Shown here: piece after piece, positions 9,401 to 17,417 of the stretch
Layout: every line of letters begins with the position of its first letter
Numbering within the stretch: the stretch's first letter is position 1
DNA from: Priestia iocasae
GTDB lineage: Bacteria > Bacillota > Bacilli > Bacillales > Bacillaceae_H
DNA: 64,000 nucleotides
Assembly: GCF_016909075.1 (NCBI RefSeq)
Contig: NZ_JAFBFC010000004.1
Span: 124,001 to 188,000, forward strand
Reading direction: 5' to 3'
Made by a program: the position numbers and the translations under genes
The notes under the pieces: generated by a model
The model's input: the letters and a program-made list of their open reading frames with translations, nothing else
Database searches by the model: none
What the model was told of the DNA's origin: nothing

Positions 9401-10584
9401 CGGAGTATGCACTTTATACGCTACTACGGACGTATCATGCAGATGCTTTGTCTTTACCAAAATTTCCGAAAGTGATGAAGGCTGGAGACGACCATAGTAT
9501 CTTAAATGTGGATATCTTAAAAGACTTTTTGCGAAAACGTGAGCATGCAATAACAATTAAAGAGTTAAAAGAAGAATTTATTCAAAAAAGAGGATGGAAA
9601 CCATTCACATTAGATGTCACATTGTTTCATTCGAAAGATGTCATTCAAACTGATCTAGGTGTTCATACATTATTAGAACGTTTTAATCATGTAACGGTTG
9701 ATATATTGTCACCAATCATTCAAACAATTAAAGAGCGATTAAATGATTGGCCGTCTATTCAAATAAAAGGGATTTTCAAAGAACATGAACCTTATTGTAA
9801 AGCGAATCGAATTCCAACTCATTATGTACTATATAGTTTGTTAAAAGACCGAGTAGGCGATCAATTTCAGTTTCACCGTTTCCCACATATTGTTCGTTTA
9901 GGAGAAGAAGCAGACTCAGTAACGGTCAGATCTTTAATGGAAAACTACTTGCTAGAAATGGGCTGTGAAGTATCAAGAGAAGAAATGTTAGACTGGCTTC
10001 AAAATGAAATAGGGGCACGTGAACAAATGTTTGATAGTATGTTGCCTGCTTGTGAGAAGATTTACTACTATACAAGAGGTCAATTTGCCGAGTTTCTACA
10101 TGAAGATGTACTTGGATGGAACGAAGAAAAAGCGGCGGAGCTCACGCGTTATATCAATGAAGCACTTCAATCTCAATTAGCTAAAAACGGTCAACCATTT
10201 ATTGTTGTAACGGACTATCTACACGAAGAAATGTTACCATCTTTAGAAATTGATTTGCCATGGACAAGCGACTTATTAATTGATTGCTTAAAGCGAAATG
10301 ATGAATTTCAACTATTTGGTTCTAAGTCGTATATCATTATGAAAAGTGAAAATGACTTAGGAATTGAGACAAATAGTGACTTCATTACGTACCTTTTAGA
10401 AAGTGAATTTGACGGTGCTTGTAAAATAAAAGAGTTTAAAAAGCGACTAGTTGAGGTTTTGTACTCAAAGGAAGGCCGCTTATTACATGAGGTTGAGACA
10501 TTACTTGATGAAAACAAGGCACCATTTGTTAAAGTCGGGGATGAATACATGTTGAAATCGCTATTAGAAGGAGTGAATGCATAA
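6415..10584 (+). CDS. Giant multidomain protein with HhH modules, sigma region 4-like HTH and winged-helix-like repeats
   Basis: A 1389-aa protein of unknown function. TTG at 6415 is chosen because AGGAGG (6402-6407) lies 7 nt upstream; in-frame codons further upstream lack a ribosome site. Residues 1-130 resemble a helical DUF4145-type domain (RLFGEILAKLVFQ, FNWLRVNGNKAAHE). Three or four helix-hairpin-helix, alpha-CTD-like units follow at about 350-660 (IPYVGERMLEKFF, MPSVGNKAIEKFF). Around 705-755 is a sigma-70 region 4-like helix-turn-helix (TLEDLGQVHGVTRERIRQII). The C-terminal 500 residues contain a repeated unit with VPTEYALYTLL near 993 and IPTHYVLYSLL near 1132. It has no recognised catalytic motif. 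Its stop codon abuts the next ATG, so it is co-translated with the 55-aa and ATPase genes. A DNA-binding scaffold or sensor is inferred. Confidence 0.75.
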   Translation: MKEHTLFLFLQEADEELASVGRSVDEHIFHDPHATLMKGRLFGEILAKLVFQQENIDEYYPMKHVERIHKLDRDGLIDHKIKERFNWLRVNGNKAAHEADYGTIEQSLTAHRFVYDLAVWYVESYGSLEFRAPMYEIPKPAKGHSVNQDELNELLTKTVEKTLQELLSAQLGGLEKTLLEKIGQKEVATTIEEQENEAPEIEEEVHHPIEENEPSSDSFQLVDYLLSHNLEVIDKRANNGSLWVVGGWELNKILFPLKERRIYFRFSEKGGKATKKRPSWFLIGEYSGQSSTSIEDQNQQRKEEEQLKSEVKTEVSVESKIDNQVKEVDLIIEEQLVIPARLSEVEMTMFSAPVLHEYAQQFQVSTFKQLSLTDLRSAYRRNKDSFSKLLLQLWFLGVSFRGGLYQFVKLSHGQLEILSLPKESSQLLPIQLPDYVKELLKAFGIETMKQLSYVPAASLRWLLDKEYDTVIHLVQEETDSEISESVHIVRYKGKALHISKDWQQKMIDLDTIQGCNNLVTGLQERFDVRTYGDIPENIEVLKDQIPYVGERMLEKFFNQLEEVCDAKVQEADDNTQDIQKGELLIFNGEQCELPKAIKSMTIEVEDYPSCPTIVEKLHRHGIMSYGELPIDLNELKKMPSVGNKAIEKFFTHLKQKVIQVEELVKEEEVLQQMNEEELFHYEFTRFANQLANAEKNHAFYDMFRLDDRSIMILRQRYEGWLQGNRPTLEDLGQVHGVTRERIRQIIKKASIKLSQIGRRWFERLEKALQEHEGVLVNTFLVNVSFTDYIIIETLEELDIRLEVNQKIITSKTRQEIIDDLQTISKHIEENYGRKLIHQDHFKDVVNEVTSFVQLPKILVDHVMEGAFILSVNEQHYFLASSKKIDIAAMTFEQFPEGIEVYKEWQKLNELANELIPGLFVGERDFPGICNRDEFVDTVYLWGRGLYIHQKFVNPPFELLRKIREKMLSDLEKRPVLSIGSSYHRFQEQLEEQGVPTEYALYTLLRTYHADALSLPKFPKVMKAGDDHSILNVDILKDFLRKREHAITIKELKEEFIQKRGWKPFTLDVTLFHSKDVIQTDLGVHTLLERFNHVTVDILSPIIQTIKERLNDWPSIQIKGIFKEHEPYCKANRIPTHYVLYSLLKDRVGDQFQFHRFPHIVRLGEEADSVTVRSLMENYLLEMGCEVSREEMLDWLQNEIGAREQMFDSMLPACEKIYYYTRGQFAEFLHEDVLGWNEEKAAELTRYINEALQSQLAKNGQPFIVVTDYLHEEMLPSLEIDLPWTSDLLIDCLKRNDEFQLFGSKSYIIMKSENDLGIETNSDFITYLLESEFDGACKIKEFKKRLVEVLYSKEGRLLHEVETLLDENKAPFVKVGDEYMLKSLLEGVNA

Positions 10585-10752
10585 ATGGATCAACAAAGGC
10601 AACTCATTGAGCAATTAAATGCCTATATGGTAGATGAAGATGAAGAGACGAAAGCAATCATTCAAAAAACCGTGGAGCTTGTAAGTACAAAAAAGCTCTC
10701 GGTGGATTCATTAGCCAAGAAGTTAGAAAGAGAGATTGACAAGCTAGTATAA
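10585..10752 (+). CDS. Small acidic/helical protein, 55 aa
   Basis: A short gene starting directly after the giant gene's stop (TAAATG). It encodes 55 residues, MDQQRQLIEQLNAYM to EREIDKLV, almost entirely predicted helix with alternating acidic and basic patches. The tight junction and the following ATPase gene 26 bp downstream make it a credible operon member and not a chance reading frame. No family is recognised. It could be an adaptor between the giant protein and the ATPase; that is inference from position. Confidence 0.7.
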   Translation: MDQQRQLIEQLNAYMVDEDEETKAIIQKTVELVSTKKLSVDSLAKKLEREIDKLV

Positions 10753-10778
10753 CTGTGCGGAAAAGGAAGTGAAGAGTC

Positions 10779-12812
10779 ATGTTTGTGCGGAAAATTACAT
10801 TTGAAAATTTTCGTCAGTTTTATGGAGAACAGCAAATTGAATTTGCCCAAGGCGTTAACGACCGAATTGTGACCGTTATTTTAGGTGAAAATGGACGCGG
10901 GAAAACGGGGATTTACCGAGGCGTATTGTTCGGACTATATGGTGATCGGGCACTTGAACAAGATTCAGACGGAAAAGAAGACATTATTTTAACAAATATA
11001 AAGAAATTAGAAGAAGATGCAAAAGGAGCTCGCCAAGGAGTGACGAGCTCTGTGACGATTGAGCTCGTACATGAAGGTACCGTTTATACGATTAAGCGAA
11101 CACTACTTGCTTATCAAGAAGAAAGCGGGAAAATTATTGAGCAAATAAAAGAAGTAAGCTTGACTTATAAGGAGCAAGTCATTACAGATAAAGAACAAGT
11201 TCAAGCTATGGTTAATGATATGTTAGACGAGCGTGTGAAGAATTACTTCTTTTTTGATGGTGAACGTATTGAACGTTTGACAAGAGCATCTGACCAGCAA
11301 CGTAAAGAAATTGCAGTAGGTATACGTAACTTGTTAAAAATAGATGAGTTAATTAAATCAGAAAGTGTTCTTCAACAATTAAATAAAAAATTACTATCCG
11401 ATTTAGAAAAAACATCGACAGGCGATTATAAAAAGAAGTTAAAAGAGCAACTAGTAAACGATGAACAAATTGAACAATTACAATATGTAATGAACGAAGC
11501 GAAAGACAAACTAGTTGCACTAGAAACAGAGCTAAAAACAATCGATGCTAAGCTTTCTACATATAAAGAAGATGAGCAATTATTACTACTGCGTAAAAGT
11601 AAGGAAGAAATGGTTGAACAAAAGCGGGTAGAATACATGAAGGTTGTAGAGCACCTACAGCAATTTAACCAAGTACTAAGTTTAATAATGGCTAAAGATG
11701 CATTATATGTAGTGAAAAGTCAGTTAGAGCATGTAATGGGTACGATGTCTGAAAAAGAAGAAATTGATTTAGCACTTATTCAAAAGCTGCTTCACGATTT
11801 AACATGTATTTGTGGTACATCGTTCAATAAAGGCTCAAAAGAATATGCGCAGCTTCAATCACTAGAAAGTCGTGTTGAAAATCGCGTTGCAAAACAAGAA
11901 CATTATGTTCTTTTAACAGAAATCAATCAATTAATTGGTTACTTAGATGGAAAAGAAGCAGAGCTAGCTCATCGCCTTGAACATGTGCAGGCAAAACAAC
12001 AAGAAGTAGAGGGACTGGAGCAAGAATTAGAACAGGTTAACAAACGATTAGTTGGTAGTGACAGCAATGAGATTGCACAGCTCAATCAAAAACGTACCTT
12101 CACATATGAAGAAAAAGTACACCTCGAACATGCTCTTACATTACATGAATCGGATTTAGATGAGCACAAACAAATGAAAGAGCAAATTGAACTAGCATTG
12201 AGAGATTTAAGAGTCAAAAGTGGGGTACATGAAAAACTAGCAAAAAAACAAGAAGCGGTTCAAAAATCGTTAACATGTATGAGTCACATGATTAAAGAGT
12301 TTGAAAGAAAAGTAGTAGCAGAGCTTGAACAAGCATGTACAGAAAATCTAGCTAAACTTCTTGATGAAAGCGGTAGAATGAATATCCATTCCGTTCAAGT
12401 GAAAAACGATTATTCCATTGAAGTGTTAAATAGTTATGGTCGCTCCTTCTTAGCTAACATTTCACAAGGACAACGACAAGTTCTATCGCTCAGCTTTATT
12501 ACGGCACTCGCTCAAGTAGCAGGAAATTCTGCAAAGCTTGATCTTCCATTATTTATGGATACACCATTTGGTCGTCTTTCTTCACAGCATGAAGAAAACT
12601 TACTATCATTTTTACCTCAAGTCTGTTCACAGTGGGTGCTCTTAGTAACAGATCGTGAATTTGGAGAGAGAGAAAGTGAGCTGTTCTTACAAAACCGCTG
12701 TTGGGGAAAATTTTACATGCTAGAAAGTGTTGAACCAGGTGTCACACAAATTATTCAGCGTCCTCCTGGGATTGTTCGCAGTCGTGTATCGCGATCAGGA
12801 GGTGTTCAATAA
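10779..12812 (+). CDS. DndD/Rad50-like SMC-type ATPase
   Basis: A 677-aa ABC/SMC-type ATPase most like DndD of DNA phosphorothioation systems. The N-terminus has the typical FENFRQFYGEQQIEF strand and Walker A GENGRGKT (36-43). A Q-loop-like FFFDGERIERL segment follows near 160. A long coiled coil covers about 185-500 with a possible apical TCICGT cysteine pair. The C-terminal lobe has the signature NISQGQRQVLSLSF and Walker B/D-loop LPLFMDTPFGRLS. ATP-driven clamping or remodelling of DNA is expected. No DndB, DndC or DndE-like gene is adjacent, so sulfur modification itself is not supported here. It overlaps the next gene by the A of TAATG, which indicates translational coupling. Confidence 0.85.
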   Translation: MFVRKITFENFRQFYGEQQIEFAQGVNDRIVTVILGENGRGKTGIYRGVLFGLYGDRALEQDSDGKEDIILTNIKKLEEDAKGARQGVTSSVTIELVHEGTVYTIKRTLLAYQEESGKIIEQIKEVSLTYKEQVITDKEQVQAMVNDMLDERVKNYFFFDGERIERLTRASDQQRKEIAVGIRNLLKIDELIKSESVLQQLNKKLLSDLEKTSTGDYKKKLKEQLVNDEQIEQLQYVMNEAKDKLVALETELKTIDAKLSTYKEDEQLLLLRKSKEEMVEQKRVEYMKVVEHLQQFNQVLSLIMAKDALYVVKSQLEHVMGTMSEKEEIDLALIQKLLHDLTCICGTSFNKGSKEYAQLQSLESRVENRVAKQEHYVLLTEINQLIGYLDGKEAELAHRLEHVQAKQQEVEGLEQELEQVNKRLVGSDSNEIAQLNQKRTFTYEEKVHLEHALTLHESDLDEHKQMKEQIELALRDLRVKSGVHEKLAKKQEAVQKSLTCMSHMIKEFERKVVAELEQACTENLAKLLDESGRMNIHSVQVKNDYSIEVLNSYGRSFLANISQGQRQVLSLSFITALAQVAGNSAKLDLPLFMDTPFGRLSSQHEENLLSFLPQVCSQWVLLVTDREFGERESELFLQNRCWGKFYMLESVEPGVTQIIQRPPGIVRSRVSRSGGVQ

Positions 12813-13258
12813 TGGAACAATCGAAAACGTCTTTACGTGTTAAAGTGCGAAAAGAGTATTTACCTTTTTACAAAGATGTCATTAAAAAGCACTTGTTTGC
12901 TCGTCACAGTGAATTCTTTACGTTATGTGCAAACATAGGCTATAAGTATGGAAAAGTAGATGAGGCGTATCGAGGGATTGAACTTTGTCAAGCTTATACA
13001 TTTACACCTTATCAGCGAACGGTTTTACAAACATTGATTTACAAAGATAAAAAGAAAATCGTTGATGAAGTTACAATGTTTGAAGAAGCAGAGCAATATG
13101 CTGATGCAGGCTTTCGTTATTTAGTACAACATGTCATTGCAGACGTTGTTACACAAGTAAACGACGGGGAGTACACACTTTCCTTAGGTGAAGAACAAGA
13201 GCTTCAACTTTTACTAGCCGAGTTTGTTCAAAAAGAAATGGCAAGTGTGCCATTTTAA
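12812..13258 (+). CDS. Hypothetical partner of DndD-like ATPase, 148 aa
   Basis: A 148-aa soluble protein beginning at the ATG that overlaps the ATPase stop codon. It has a basic N-terminus (RVKVRKEYLPFYKDVIKKHL), then an amphipathic helical body. The segment LCANIGYKYGKVDEAYRG suggests a small helical DNA- or protein-binding fold. I recognise no named family. The strict coupling argues for a subunit stoichiometric with the ATPase. DndE-like accessory subunits occupy such positions in Dnd loci, but I see no clear sequence match. A terminator follows at 13298. Confidence 0.7.
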   Translation: MEQSKTSLRVKVRKEYLPFYKDVIKKHLFARHSEFFTLCANIGYKYGKVDEAYRGIELCQAYTFTPYQRTVLQTLIYKDKKKIVDEVTMFEEAEQYADAGFRYLVQHVIADVVTQVNDGEYTLSLGEEQELQLLLAEFVQKEMASVPF

Positions 13259-13297
13259 GCAACATGTAGTTATACAACAAAAAATTATAGTTACTTC

Positions 13298-13324
13298 AAC
13301 CGCTCTCTCAAAGAGCGGTTTTTT
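13298..13324 (+). terminator. terminator of giant/DndD-like operon
   Basis: Perfect 9-bp arms AACCGCTCT (13298-13306) and AGAGCGGTT (13312-13320) are followed by TTTT. It closes the 6415-13258 transcription unit. Confidence 0.85.
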
Positions 13325-13424
13325 CATTCCAACAAAAAAACCATTCCAACCACTCTACAAGAATGATAGAATAAAAGAAAAATGTAAACTTTTATTTATT
13401 TTTAGTTAACAAAAGGAGGCTATC

Positions 13425-14660
13425 ATGACAATGGAATCGACTATCTCTAAACAATCCTTACATATGCCTAACTTTGATCCGACAGCAGCAATGTTTCTTG
13501 AAAATCCATATCTCTTTTATGAGGCGTTGCGACGAGTGAATCCTGTTCAATGGGTATCATCGATGAGCCATCAAGGGTGGTTTGTGACGGGATATGACGA
13601 AGTGATTTCGATTTTACGTGACCAGCGCTTTCAAACGCGTGTTCCGATCTCACAATCTTCGCCAAACGAAATGTTGTTAAAAATCTTTAACAACACACTT
13701 TTGTATCAAAACCCACCCCATCACACACGACTTCGTTCCCTCGTTGGTAGAGTGTTTACGTCGCGTGTGATAAATGATTTTCGTCCTTACATACAAGAAA
13801 CCATCGATTATTTACTAGACTCTGTGCAAGATAGAGGAGAGATGGATATTATGTCAGATTTGGCATTTCCGCTTCCGAGTATCATCATTGCACGTATGCT
13901 TGGAGTGCCAACTGAAGACCGCGATCAATTTCGCGACTGGTCGAATACACTCATTCAAACGATTGATCTAGCACGGCCGGATGAAGCGATGGAACTTGGA
14001 AATCAAGCGGTAATGGAGCTTGTTGGGTACTTTAAGAAGCTAATTGCCAAACGTCGAGAAAAGCCAACGAACGATTTAATTAGCAAACTAGTTGTAGAGG
14101 GAGAGAGTGGAGATAAGCTAACTGATGATGAATTAGTTGCGACTTGTATTCTGATGCTCATTGCAGGTCACGAGACGACGGTGAATTTAATTAGCAACAC
14201 GATGCTTTCACTTTTAAACCATCCAAATGAGCTAGAGAAATTACAACAAGATTCTACTCTCATCAAATCAACGATTGAAGAAGTACTTCGCTATGATGGT
14301 CCGACACAAATGACAGCTCGCACCGCAGCGGAAGAGGTTAAGATCGGTGGCCAGCGCATTGAAAAAGGTCAACATGTCTATCTTTTACTTGGAGCAGCTA
14401 ATCGAGATCCAGTTAAATTCCCAAGCCCGAATACATTTGATATTACCCGTTCGCCAAATCAGCATATTGCATTTGGTAACGGCATTCATTTTTGTTTAGG
14501 TGCCGCACTTGCTCGGCTAGAAGCCCAAATGGCAGTGGGAGCATTAGTAAAACGATTTTCAACTATCCAATTAAAAACAGCGCAACCAGAGTGGCGACCC
14601 TTAATTGGGTTTCGAGCGTTAAAGGAGTTAAAGGTTGCATATAATTCTTATAAAGATTAA
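13425..14660 (+). CDS. Cytochrome P450
   Basis: A 411-aa soluble bacterial class P450. The I-helix oxygen-binding motif AGHETT is near residue 247, the ExxR pair is in IEEVLRYD, and the haem-binding loop FGNGIHFCLGAALARLE has its thiolate Cys near 357. Bacterial P450s of this length hydroxylate small hydrophobic substrates using separate ferredoxin or flavodoxin partners, none of which is adjacent. The ATG follows AGGAGG (spacing about 6). Its C-terminal coding sequence is nearly repeated in a remnant at 21939-22076 on the far side of the sugar module. The substrate cannot be told from sequence. Confidence 0.95.
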   Translation: MTMESTISKQSLHMPNFDPTAAMFLENPYLFYEALRRVNPVQWVSSMSHQGWFVTGYDEVISILRDQRFQTRVPISQSSPNEMLLKIFNNTLLYQNPPHHTRLRSLVGRVFTSRVINDFRPYIQETIDYLLDSVQDRGEMDIMSDLAFPLPSIIIARMLGVPTEDRDQFRDWSNTLIQTIDLARPDEAMELGNQAVMELVGYFKKLIAKRREKPTNDLISKLVVEGESGDKLTDDELVATCILMLIAGHETTVNLISNTMLSLLNHPNELEKLQQDSTLIKSTIEEVLRYDGPTQMTARTAAEEVKIGGQRIEKGQHVYLLLGAANRDPVKFPSPNTFDITRSPNQHIAFGNGIHFCLGAALARLEAQMAVGALVKRFSTIQLKTAQPEWRPLIGFRALKELKVAYNSYKD

Positions 14661-14820
14661 ATGTACAAGAGTAGTATAGAAAGTAGACATAGATTACCAT
14701 GATGAAGTTTATAACAGAATCTCTATATGTCCGAATGTATAATAAAAAGGACGGACAATTAGTAAGGTATATTACAAACAATTAGAACATTAATTACTAA
14801 TAACGCTCATCTTTATAGGT

Positions 14821-14879
14821 AAAGAGCAAATAATTCAAAAGTTGATGAATATCTTTTGGATTATTTGCTCTTTATTTTG
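14821..14879 (+). terminator. long-stem terminator after P450
   Basis: The 21-nt arms at 14821-14841 and 14853-14873 (AAAGAGCAAATAAT... pairing with ...ATTATTTGCTCTTT) differ at one position and are followed by ATTTTGTTT. It lies 160 bp past the P450 stop and shields the sugar operon promoter. Confidence 0.75.
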
Positions 14880-14917
14880 TTTATTAAACAATAAATTCAG
14901 AAAATAACAAAAATATA

Positions 14918-14946
14918 TTTACAAAAAAGGAAAATATTGATAAAGT
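14918..14946 (+). promoter_or_regulatory. sigma-A-like promoter of sugar ABC operon
   Basis: TTTACA (14918-14923), a 17-bp spacer and TAAAGT (14941-14946) fit a sigma-A promoter with a weak -10. The start region lies inside the palindromic operator at 14945-14981, so a bound repressor would block initiation. Confidence 0.55.
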
Positions 14947-14981
14947 TACTGCAATCGATTACTGTAATCGATTGCAGTAAC
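14945..14981. promoter_or_regulatory. double LacI-type operator palindrome
   Basis: A 37-bp perfect inverted repeat with 18-bp arms (GTTACTGCAATCGATTAC and its complement) around a single central T. Each arm contains a LacI/GalR-family site centred on ATCGAT, so two operators lie side by side. It sits between the -10 and the ribosome site of the ABC operon. The LacI-family gene at 20891 is the obvious candidate regulator. Confidence 0.8.
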
Positions 14982-15002
14982 TTATAAGAGGAGGAACACA
15001 AG

Positions 15003-16322
15003 TTGAGGACAAGGATGACACTAATACTTTTTGTCGTAATTAGCCTATTAGTAGGGTGTACTTCAAATGAAAGCTCATCGAGTGAAAAAGATGTTACGTT
15101 AACATGGTTAGTAAGAAGTGATCCAGTTGTTATGAAATGGCATGAAAAAATGATTGAAGAGTTTGAAAAAGAAAATAAAAATATAAAGGTTAAGTTACAA
15201 GTAATTCCAACAGAAGAGTACGATCAGCGAGTTCAGACAATGATTGCAAGTGGAAATATACCAGATGTTTGGTCGTCAAACTGGGGGATAGCAGGATTTG
15301 CTACATATCATTCATTAGGGGCATTATTAGATTTATCGCCTTTTGTTAAAAGTGATCCTAATGTAACGGATGGTATTAAAAGCGAATTACTAGATTTATA
15401 TACAGTAGATGGAAAATTATATGGTATTCCGATGCAAAGTATAGGAAGCTTTCTTTTCTATAATAAAGAATTGTTTGACAAAGAGGGTGTTGAATACCCA
15501 CCAGTTGACTGGGACGATAAATCGTGGGATTGGGATAAATTTATTAAAGTAGCTTCTGAATTAACGGAAAATTCTGGCGATGTATCAAATCAGACATTTG
15601 GTGTTATGAATAATTTAAGTGCAAATAGGCAGACTTGGTTATTTGGAGGGGACTTCTTTAATGAGAAAGCTTATAAAACTGGAGAAGTAGGTGAGCCAGA
15701 AATCCTTACTAATCCTTTAAATCAGAAAGCCATTCAAGCGAATGTTGATTTAATTCACAAGTATAAAGTCTCACCTAATCCTTCTCAGGTTGAAGCTGTT
15801 TCAGCTTTAGGAGACCCATTTATGTCAGGAAGAGTTGCAATGACATTTACAGGAGGGTGGGGGTTATGGACATATCAACCAGCCGAATTTGAGTGGGGAG
15901 TAGCTGCTCTTCCTTACAATGAAGGTAGAAAGGTACCTCTATATGTTGATCCATGGAATATTAGCGCAAAAACAAAATATCCAGAAGAAGCTTGGAAGTT
16001 TGTGAAGTTTATTACAGATCCACAAGGAGGAGCGAAGTCCTTTATGGAGACTACTTCAGCACCACCAGCGCAAATAGAATTAGAGGATGAGTGGTATGCA
16101 ATGATGTCAAAAAAATTAAACATTCCAACAGAAGATCTACAAAAACTAAATGATGGAGTGAGTAAGTATGGACGAGGTGCAGATAATCACTTAATTACTA
16201 AATTTTCTACGATTCGAACAACTATGGATCAAACAATGACCTCTGTATATAGTGGTAAAAAAACCGTTGAAGAAGGGTTAAAGGAATTTGATAAAAATCT
16301 GCGATCGTTAGATTTAAATTAA
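15003..16322 (+). CDS. ABC transporter sugar-binding lipoprotein
   Basis: A 439-aa extracellular solute-binding protein of the carbohydrate (family 1) type. The N-terminus is a lipoprotein signal (hydrophobic LILFVVISLLVGC with lipobox LVGC, Cys about 19), so it is anchored on the outer face of the membrane. The body shows the family features TWLVRSDPVVMKWHEKMI, NIPDVW and MTFTGGWG. The start is TTG at 15003, 8 nt after AGAGGAGG; ATG at 15015 is too far from it. It is first in an operon with two permeases. No ATPase is encoded, so a shared MsmX-type ATPase is expected. Ligand unknown, likely a sugar or polyol derivative. Confidence 0.92.
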   Translation: MRTRMTLILFVVISLLVGCTSNESSSSEKDVTLTWLVRSDPVVMKWHEKMIEEFEKENKNIKVKLQVIPTEEYDQRVQTMIASGNIPDVWSSNWGIAGFATYHSLGALLDLSPFVKSDPNVTDGIKSELLDLYTVDGKLYGIPMQSIGSFLFYNKELFDKEGVEYPPVDWDDKSWDWDKFIKVASELTENSGDVSNQTFGVMNNLSANRQTWLFGGDFFNEKAYKTGEVGEPEILTNPLNQKAIQANVDLIHKYKVSPNPSQVEAVSALGDPFMSGRVAMTFTGGWGLWTYQPAEFEWGVAALPYNEGRKVPLYVDPWNISAKTKYPEEAWKFVKFITDPQGGAKSFMETTSAPPAQIELEDEWYAMMSKKLNIPTEDLQKLNDGVSKYGRGADNHLITKFSTIRTTMDQTMTSVYSGKKTVEEGLKEFDKNLRSLDLN

Positions 16323-16373
16323 TTGTAACACGGTTTTTATAGTGTGTTAACGAGTACTCAATAATACAAATTA

Positions 16374-16416
16374 TTCATACTAGAGGAGAGAAACAACTTC
16401 TCTTCCCTAGTATGAA
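16374..16416 (+). other. intercistronic stem-loop
   Basis: 19-nt arms (16374-16392 and 16398-16416, beginning TTCATACTAG) pair at 17 of 19 positions with a 5-nt loop and are followed by AAGATTTTT. Such hairpins after binding-protein genes usually stabilise the upstream mRNA and allow partial termination, giving more binding protein than permease. Confidence 0.7.
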
Positions 16417-16443
16417 AAGATTTTTAAATGTGGAGGTGAAATC

Positions 16444-17397
16444 GTGAAGAATGAAAATCTTAGCTACGTCAAACTTGAAAATAAAAAGAATATTAAAGTG
16501 AAATATCCGAAAGGGATAGCAAGAAGAAGAGAAGAGAGAGCATTTTGGATCTTTGTGTCACCTTGGATTATTGGATTTGTATTATTTACAGGTGGTCCCA
16601 TTCTTGCATCTTTATTTTTAAGCTTCACGAACTATGATGTATTGACCACCCCTACATTTGCTGGTTTAGATAACTATGTAAAACTTTTTGGAGATAATTT
16701 ATTTTATCAATCACTAAAAGTGACAGTTTATTATGTAATTCTTTCAGTTCCATTTACTATTATTTTAGGATTAGGATTAGCGATACTACTAAATCAGAAA
16801 ATTAGAGGGCAAGCATTCTTTCGAACAATGTTCTATGCTCCATCTGTCGTTTCAGGAGTATCTATTGCCTTTTTATGGTCTTGGTTATTAAACCCTGATT
16901 TTGGAGTTGTTAACTCTTTATTATCCTCAATTGGAATTCAAGGACCTGGTTGGTTTACAGATGCAAGTACTGTTATCCCATCTATGGTACTGATGCAACT
17001 TACATCTATCGGTAGTACAATGATTATTTTTTTAGCTAGTTTGCAAACATTACCTGATGAATTATATGAAGCAGCTTCTATAGATGGAGCCAATCATCTA
17101 ACGAAGTTCTTTAAAATTACAATTCCTCTTATTTCACCAGTAATTTTATTTAATACTATCATTACGGTTATTGCGTCTTTCCAAGTGTTTACACAAGCAT
17201 ATGTTATCACAAAGGGTGGGCCAGACTGGATGTCATACTTCTATGTTTACTTCTTATTTGATACAGCGTTTTCACAATTTCGTATGGGATATGCTTCAGC
17301 ACAAGCTTGGATATTATTTATTATTATCTTAGGACTTACATTATTATCTTTATGGATTTCAAAAAAGTATGTTCACTATGAATATGATAATAAGTAA
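16444..17397 (+). CDS. ABC sugar permease, MalF/UgpA-like
   Basis: A 317-aa integral membrane protein with six predicted spanning helices. The first follows a basic N-terminal tail (RREERAFWIFVSPWIIGF). The EAA coupling loop EAASIDGANHLTKFF is in the last third, where the ATPase docks. The GTG start follows GGAGGTG. It forms a heterodimeric channel with the next gene product for the sugar bound by the lipoprotein at 15003. The 5' region contains a long hairpin that may lower its expression. Confidence 0.93.
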   Translation: MKNENLSYVKLENKKNIKVKYPKGIARRREERAFWIFVSPWIIGFVLFTGGPILASLFLSFTNYDVLTTPTFAGLDNYVKLFGDNLFYQSLKVTVYYVILSVPFTIILGLGLAILLNQKIRGQAFFRTMFYAPSVVSGVSIAFLWSWLLNPDFGVVNSLLSSIGIQGPGWFTDASTVIPSMVLMQLTSIGSTMIIFLASLQTLPDELYEAASIDGANHLTKFFKITIPLISPVILFNTIITVIASFQVFTQAYVITKGGPDWMSYFYVYFLFDTAFSQFRMGYASAQAWILFIIILGLTLLSLWISKKYVHYEYDNK

Positions 17398-17417
17398 GAA
17401 AGGAGACGAAAGATAGA

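Noticed and set aside
9155-9556. 133-aa open frame antisense to the giant gene
   Set aside because: No ribosome site, no family pattern, and it lies wholly opposite a convincing coding region. Other long antisense frames across the window were rejected for the same reason.
10779-13258. DndD-like ATPase and partner as part of a complete phosphorothioation (Dnd) system
   Set aside because: No DndB, DndC, DndE or IscS-like gene is recognisable within the window, so a DNA sulfur-modification claim is not supported.
13224-13409. 61-aa frame after the DndD partner gene
   Set aside because: It overlaps the end of the partner gene and runs through the terminator at 13298, with no ribosome site.
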